Shown: positions 60,040 through 64,000 of the stretch, piece after piece
How positions within the stretch are numbered: the stretch's first letter is position 1
How the letters are laid out: every line of letters begins with the position of its first letter
Assembly (NCBI GenBank): GCA_947363605.1
Contig: CANAQK010000001.1
Coordinates: 1 to 64,000 of the forward strand
DNA: 64,000 bases
Origin: an uncultured Clostridia bacterium
GTDB taxonomy: Bacteria; Bacillota; Clostridia; Oscillospirales; Ruminococcaceae
Reading direction: 5' to 3'
The notes under the pieces: model-generated
Database searches by the model: none
What the model saw: the letters and a program-made list of their open reading frames with translations, nothing else
Told to the model about the DNA's origin: nothing
Made by a program: the position numbers and the translations under genes

Positions 60040-60699
60040 ATGAAAAGCAAAAAACTTTTAGCTCTATTGGGATCCATTGCTTTGGCTGTTGCTGTTATGA
60101 TGCCGGGTGCTGCCTATGCTGCCGCACCAGAGACGGACCAGAATTCCATGCAAAAAAATGAAACGGAATGGATTGCTTCAGAAGAAAAACCCATGATTTA
60201 TTATTATTTTGATGAAAAAGCAGTCTATAAAGTCAGCAAAAAGCAATTCGACGAAATCCGTGAAAAGCATAATTTGGATGAGGTTGTTGCCCGGGATGGT
60301 TTGAAGCCTGTACCTCAAAAAGCCCAAAAAAACAAACCTGCGGTAAACGAAAACGAAATGAGAACGACAGCAGATACACGTATGACTGGCAGATGAACAA
60401 TCAGTAGAAATACCATAAAGCCCAATTCTAAAATGACTTATTCGATGTCTAACGGAAACACTTTTACTGTTGGCAATGGAGAGGAAATTGGAGCTTCGAT
60501 TGAGCCGAAGGAGAGCTGCTGGCTGACGGTAGGCGCAACGGGTACAAAGGATTTTGAAATAACAGGATATGTCGATAAGAAAGGTGTTTACGGAATCACT
60601 ATTTCAACAGATACACCAGGCGGCTATAGAATTTATGCTCAAAATGATAACGACTATACAATTACGGGTAGTGGCATTGTCAACATTAGTAAAATTTGA
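60040..60699 (+). pseudogene. Secreted protein gene interrupted by one in-frame TGA
   Basis: ATG 60040 follows AAAGGATG and encodes a signal peptide (MKSKKLLALLGSIALAVAV, cut near AYAA). The open frame stops at TGA 60394-60396 after 118 residues. The same frame continues without another stop to 60699, adding about 100 residues with well-formed beta strands (YSMSNGNTFTVGNGEE, KDFEITGYVDKKGVYGITI). The downstream part has no ribosome site of its own, so it is the second half of one gene. The mature N-terminal half is Lys-rich with YYYFDEKAVYKVSKKQFDE. The region is strikingly AT-rich. It could be a nonsense mutation, a truncated functional protein, or UGA read-through. No family is recognised. 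Confidence 0.65.
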
Positions 60700-60730
60700 T
60701 TTTTATTGAAAAGTAATTTTTTCAGGTAAC

Positions 60731-60761
60731 AGCCCCCTTTGAGCAATGCTCAGAGGGGGCT
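60731..60761 (+). terminator. Terminator after the interrupted secreted-protein gene
   Basis: AGCCCCCT-TTGAGC pairs with GCTCAG-AGGGGGCT around AAT. CCTTATCTG follows. Confidence 0.7.
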
Positions 60762-60786
60762 CCTTATCTGGTAGCTTTAGCACAAA

Positions 60787-60830
60787 GATAACAGGCCAAG
60801 GAGAGCCCAAACTCTCCTTGGCCTGTTATC
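60787..60830 (-). terminator. Terminator after cheD
   Basis: GATAACAGGCCAAGGAGAG pairs perfectly over 19 bp with CTCTCCTTGGCCTGTTATC around CCCAAA. On the minus strand it follows the cheC-cheD unit and is followed by TTTGTG. Confidence 0.85.
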
Positions 60831-60879
60831 TTCCCACTTTTTCAATTTTCCGGGGAAAATCCACATCCGGGTAAGCCGG

Positions 60880-61374
60880 TCAATAAACCCATTCGCCCTT
60901 TTTAACCGACTTTACTTTCATCGCACCATTTTCCCCATAAAAGAAAACGGTCCGTCCATAATCTTTCCCCGTGTCTTCCGCAATAATGGGAATATGCAGC
61001 TGCGCCAGCGTCTGTTTGACAGACTGCACATTCCGCGCACCGATATTACCCAAATCGGAGCTCGCACTTTTAAACGCAAACATCTGCGCCCCGCCTGCAA
61101 TCTTTGCTTTCAGATTGGCCCGGTGGGCTCCCATGCCTTCCATTTTTTTAACCAGCAACACAATTCCAGTATCTGCAAATTTCATTGCCTCTTTCAAATC
61201 CATATTACGGCTCATGCTGCTGGAGGGAAGCAATATATGCGCTAATCCTGCGATCTTTGTCGCTGAATCATAAAGACAAATTCCTGCGCAGGAACCCAGC
61301 GCATAAGTAACCAAAACATCCGGAGAGCGGACCGCGTTCAAATCCGCAATCCCTACCGTTATTGTTTTACTCAT
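60880..61374 (-). CDS. cheD: Chemoreceptor glutamine deamidase CheD
   Basis: This 164-residue enzyme deamidates glutamines on chemoreceptors. The catalytic Cys is in ALGSCAGICLYD and the His in GLAHILLPSS, with the MFAFKSASSDLGNIGARNV stretch typical of the family. CheD also enhances CheC phosphatase activity. Its ATG overlaps the stop of cheC by 4 bp (ATGA), so they are coupled, as in Bacillus and Thermotoga. Confidence 0.96.
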   Translation of the reverse strand: MSKTITVGIADLNAVRSPDVLVTYALGSCAGICLYDSATKIAGLAHILLPSSSMSRNMDLKEAMKFADTGIVLLVKKMEGMGAHRANLKAKIAGGAQMFAFKSASSDLGNIGARNVQSVKQTLAQLHIPIIAEDTGKDYGRTVFFYGENGAMKVKSVKKGEWVY

Positions 61375-61994
61375 ACTTCAATCCCCAGATTCGTCATAAT
61401 TTTTTTCAGAGAATCCACATCCGGAATCATTAGAACATGGCTGGAGCTTTCCTGGCCATTTCTGTTGAACTCATCTTCAATAAAAATTACCTTATCGCCG
61501 ATATTGGCATAATGAATCGCCGGGACGCTCAAAATAGCGCCAGCCATATCCACACAAACAGATGGAACCGAAATGTTGATCTGCAGGTCAGCCATCTCAG
61601 AAATTGCATTCACATAAGACCCCGCCATAATGTTGCCGATTTCCTGGATGGCGGACTGGCACATTTCATCCATCTCCGCTACACTGCCATATCCTTCGCC
61701 CATCAAAGCAGACAGCGTAACATCCGCAAATTCCTGCTCCAGCAAAAACATCAGCATCCCCTGGACATCGTCTTCCATCATCAGCATTAACCCGACAATC
61801 ATGGTTTCCGGGCCGCCCAATGCTTCTACCACATCGTTATAATCCAAAATACGGATCTTCGGCACTGCAATATTGATGGGATGCATCAGCATCGCCGAAA
61901 GAGCAGTTGCCGCATTGCCCGAACCGATATTCCCGATTTCACGCAGCACATCAATTTGAATTTCATTCAATTCATCCAAAGCACGAATAGCCAT
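61371..61994 (-). CDS. cheC: CheY-P phosphatase CheC
   Basis: This 207-residue protein has two copies of the CheC active-site motif: DVLREIGNIGSGNAATALS near residue 15-33 and SAIQEIGNIMAGSYVNAIS near 115-135. The conserved Glu and Asn in each are present, so both sites look active. It dephosphorylates CheY and regulates CheD. GGAGCAGGAG lies before the ATG. Confidence 0.96.
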   Translation of the reverse strand: MAIRALDELNEIQIDVLREIGNIGSGNAATALSAMLMHPINIAVPKIRILDYNDVVEALGGPETMIVGLMLMMEDDVQGMLMFLLEQEFADVTLSALMGEGYGSVAEMDEMCQSAIQEIGNIMAGSYVNAISEMADLQINISVPSVCVDMAGAILSVPAIHYANIGDKVIFIEDEFNRNGQESSSHVLMIPDVDSLKKIMTNLGIEV

Positions 61995-62011
61995 TCTCCT
62001 GCTCCTTCAAT

Positions 62012-62785
62012 CTATCGTAAGTTATTCAGTATTTCTTCCAGTTCGTCTGCGGTCTGTACTAGGCGCGCGCTGAATTGATAGCCTCTTTGCGCCTTGATGA
62101 TATTGGTCATTTCATCTGAAACATTCACTGCGGACTGCTCCAGCGTATTGCTGAGCAAATCGTAATCCTTTACGCCTGCCGCCTGGGTAGAGTAAGCCGC
62201 ACCGGATTCCGCCGTTGCCAAAAAGCTGCTGCCTTGTGTCGGCTCCAGCCCCAGCTGATTGGGGAAGCGGTAAATCCCCAGCCGGTCCTTGACCCCTTTC
62301 AGATCGTAGTTCTGAGTTGTCCCGGTTGCTTCTCCGGTAGTTTGATCCTTGACGGTTTCCAAGGGAAGATTGATCCGCTTGCCCGCGCCGTCCAGCACAT
62401 AAGAGCCGTCCCAAGTTACCAGATAGCCGGCGTCATTTTCCACACTGATCCCGAAGTTGCCGTTACGGGTATACTGGGTCTGGCCATCCCGCTCTATGGC
62501 AAAAAATCCGTCCCCTACAATGGTGAAATCCAGCTCCCGGTTGGTCTGGTTCAGGTTTCCCTGATCCATCAGCAGCTGGCGGCGGTCCGCTTTTACACCG
62601 TGGCCGGTCAAGCGGATGTTCTCTTCATCGTGCAGTGCCATTTTTGTATAAATCAGGTCCTCAAACTGGGAACGCACCGTCTTGAAACCGACGGTAGAAA
62701 CATTCGCCATGTTATGCGCGACTGTATCCATTTCGGCTTGGTAAGCCATCAGGCCAGACGCGCCGGAAAAAAAACCAATATTCAT
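62012..62785 (-). CDS. flgG: Flagellar rod protein of the FlgG type
   Basis: This 257-residue protein has the rod/hook signature VAHNMANVSTVGFKTVRSQFED near the N-terminus, GDGFFAIERDGQTQYTRNGNF in the middle, and the C-terminal coil NIIKAQRGYQFSARLVQTADE. These are features of FlgG, the distal rod protein. AGGGGAA lies before ATG 62785. It is followed by cheC-cheD. The N-terminal MNIGFFSGASGLMAY matches FlgG and FlhP alike. Confidence 0.85.
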   Translation of the reverse strand: MNIGFFSGASGLMAYQAEMDTVAHNMANVSTVGFKTVRSQFEDLIYTKMALHDEENIRLTGHGVKADRRQLLMDQGNLNQTNRELDFTIVGDGFFAIERDGQTQYTRNGNFGISVENDAGYLVTWDGSYVLDGAGKRINLPLETVKDQTTGEATGTTQNYDLKGVKDRLGIYRFPNQLGLEPTQGSSFLATAESGAAYSTQAAGVKDYDLLSNTLEQSAVNVSDEMTNIIKAQRGYQFSARLVQTADELEEILNNLR

Positions 62786-62880
62786 GTCAATTCCCCTTTT
62801 TGCTGCAAATAGTATGTTCTGCTTATCACGTTACCATGAAAACTGCCGTATTGCAACTGTTTTCATCGATTTTTTTAAAA

Positions 62881-63633
62881 TCAAAGCTTCGCAATGGTGG
62901 TGGCCGCTTTCTGAGTCATCTCATCAATGGTTTTCAGCGCTGTACTGCACGCTTGGAGCGCACGGTTTGCCTCCATAACCTGGACCCATTCCCGGTTGAC
63001 ATCAAGCCCCGAGGTTTCCAAAAATCCCTGCGCGACCTTGGCGTCTGCCCAAGGCGTATCAGCGTTTTCCGCGCCTTCCTTAGCCCGATACAGCCCATTG
63101 GAATATTTTTCAACCTGGTCTACCCCAGGCCAAGTGACCAGGATCTGATCAATCCGCTGGTTTTCCGCATTGTAAACGGTCCCATCCGAAGTGACTGTGA
63201 AATCAGAGGTATTCACTTTCAGGGGGCCGTTTTTCCCCATCACCCGGCCGGAGCCTTTCAAATACAAATAGCCTTCACTGTCAATATCAAAGCCGCCGTT
63301 CCGGGTAAGGTAAATTTCACCTTCCTCATCCTGGATATTGAAAAAGCCTGCGCCGTCCAGCGAAATATCCAGCGGACGGAGCGTCTCCTGCAGCAGCCCG
63401 CTGTCCAGCAGGACGGGTATTTCCTCTACCAGGCGGATCGGCGATGTTGAACCGATATGCGTCTTGCCATAGGCATCCTTCCGGATGGCGTATTCATAAT
63501 CAAATGTGGTCGTAACCACCCGTTCCGCCTGATAGCCCGGCGTTTTATGGTTGACAATGTTGTTGGTCAGCACATCCAGCGTGCGTTCCTGCGTCAGCAT
63601 TCCCGCCGCCGCGGTATAATATCCAGGTAACAT
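62881..63633 (-). CDS. flgF: Flagellar rod protein of the FlgF/FlhO type
   Basis: This 250-residue protein has MLPGYYTAAAGMLTQERTLDVLTNNIVNHKTPGYQAER, the rod signature in diverged form, and EVYLTRNGGFDID-like and QVMEANRALQACSTALKTIDEM segments. It resembles FlgF (FlhO in Bacillus). It lies 95 bp upstream of flgG on the same strand and 8 bp after fliA. The divergence of the signature (TNNIVNHKTPGY rather than NNLANxxTxGF) makes the exact paralogue uncertain. Confidence 0.82.
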   Translation of the reverse strand: MLPGYYTAAAGMLTQERTLDVLTNNIVNHKTPGYQAERVVTTTFDYEYAIRKDAYGKTHIGSTSPIRLVEEIPVLLDSGLLQETLRPLDISLDGAGFFNIQDEEGEIYLTRNGGFDIDSEGYLYLKGSGRVMGKNGPLKVNTSDFTVTSDGTVYNAENQRIDQILVTWPGVDQVEKYSNGLYRAKEGAENADTPWADAKVAQGFLETSGLDVNREWVQVMEANRALQACSTALKTIDEMTQKAATTIAKL

Positions 63634-63640
63634 TTTTGCT

Positions 63641-64000
63641 TCATCCTTTCATATACTTTTCCAATGGTTCCCGCAGCTTCATAATCGCCCGGCTGTTGAT
63701 CTGTGAAATACGCTGTTCGGTCACCTGCATGACCGCCGCGATTTCCGAGAGCTTCAGATGCTCGTAATAATACAGGCTGATGACGGTACGTTCCCGCTCC
63801 GTCAGCGAATCGAGCGCCTTTTCCAGGATTTCATGCAGCTCCTGCTGATAAATATTATTTTCAGGCCCAGCTTCCCCCCCCATGGAATGCTCCAGCACAT
63901 CCCCCATCTGGGTGGTGTTTTGAAGCAGCTCCTCAAAGGAAAACATGACCGAGTTGGAAATTTCACTATAATAACGGGAAAGCGCCTGAAGCGAAATATC
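63641..64000 (-). CDS. fliA: RNA polymerase sigma-28 factor FliA (3' part; 5' end outside window)
   Basis: The reading frame is open to the right edge and its start lies beyond 64000. The visible 119 residues include region 3 (ISLQALSRYYSEISNSVMFSFEELL) and region 4 with ALDSLTERERTVISLYYYEHLKLSEIAAVM and VTEQRISQINSRAIMKLR, the -35-binding helix-turn-helix. This is the C-terminal half of FliA/SigD, which directs flagellin, chemotaxis and fliD transcription. FlgM (41207) is its inhibitor. Confidence 0.93.
   Translation of the reverse strand, partial: DISLQALSRYYSEISNSVMFSFEELLQNTTQMGDVLEHSMGGEAGPENNIYQQELHEILEKALDSLTERERTVISLYYYEHLKLSEIAAVMQVTEQRISQINSRAIMKLREPLEKYMKG

Noticed and set aside
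60394..60396. Selenocysteine codon
   Set aside because: No hairpin of the bacterial SECIS type was seen directly after the TGA, and the protein is not a redox enzyme; kept only as a remote option.
60433..60699. A separate 88-codon gene after the secreted protein
   Set aside because: It is in the same frame as the gene upstream, separated by a single TGA, and lacks a ribosome site, so it was treated as the second half of that gene.

Overview
The window looks like a chromosomal segment of a motile, Gram-positive anaerobe of the Clostridia, most likely an Oscillospiraceae-type gut bacterium. The reasons are moderately high GC, AGGAGG-type ribosome binding sites with many TTG and GTG starts, a FliW/CsrA switch, CheC and CheD, a ParA-ComFB pair, a class B sortase, and no outer-membrane genes. 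This assignment is inference; there is no rRNA gene in the window.

Positions 1-12300 hold small unrelated units: a CPBP membrane protease, the wreck of a sugar isomerase gene, an orphan LytTR response regulator, a three-gene cluster of unknown function, a tRNA-Met/Glu/Glu operon with a textbook promoter and terminator, a YbaK-type deacylase, an M14 carboxypeptidase, a NUDIX hydrolase, a GH127-like glycosidase and a copper operon (copA-csoR-copZ) behind two CsoR-type operators.

Positions 12400-20940 hold the most unusual locus. Two paralogous NCS2-like permeases flank a homologue of methenyltetrahydromethanopterin cyclohydrolase (Mch), an enzyme family of methanogens and methylotrophs. An FMN reductase-like flavoprotein, a short-chain dehydrogenase, a RibD-C (DHFR-fold) reductase and a flavodoxin-fold protein with an apparent ATA start follow on the same strand. 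Together they suggest uptake and redox or ring-opening chemistry of a nucleobase-, pterin- or flavin-like heterocycle. A ROK regulator closes the locus, convergent to it.

Positions 22400-29550 hold a small membrane peptide, a methyltransferase, a class B sortase and a 1551-residue secreted surface protein. The surface protein ends in NPQTG but lacks the membrane tail that normally follows.

Positions 29650-64000 are a flagellar and chemotaxis region. The minus strand carries a MotA-like orphan, flgBC, fliDS, csrA-fliW, flgKLMN, flagellin, a chemoreceptor, an EAL-HDOD protein, an FtsA-like ATPase, a PilZ protein, FlhB-C-like and FliK-like proteins, then cheCD, flgF/flgG and the 3' part of fliA. 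The plus strand carries parA-comFB, thrS and cheA-cheW-cheR-cheB. The parts fit one circuit: FliA/FlgM and FliW/CsrA time filament production, FlgK/FlgL/FliD/FliS build the distal filament, and CheA/W/R/B/C/D plus the receptor steer it.

A family of intergenic repeats runs through the first 36 kb. A 125-183 bp core, rich in hairpins and bounded by inverted repeats, occurs six times, partly nested inside a second inverted-repeat element that also occurs once without the core. The stem sequences covary between copies, so the fold appears to be maintained.
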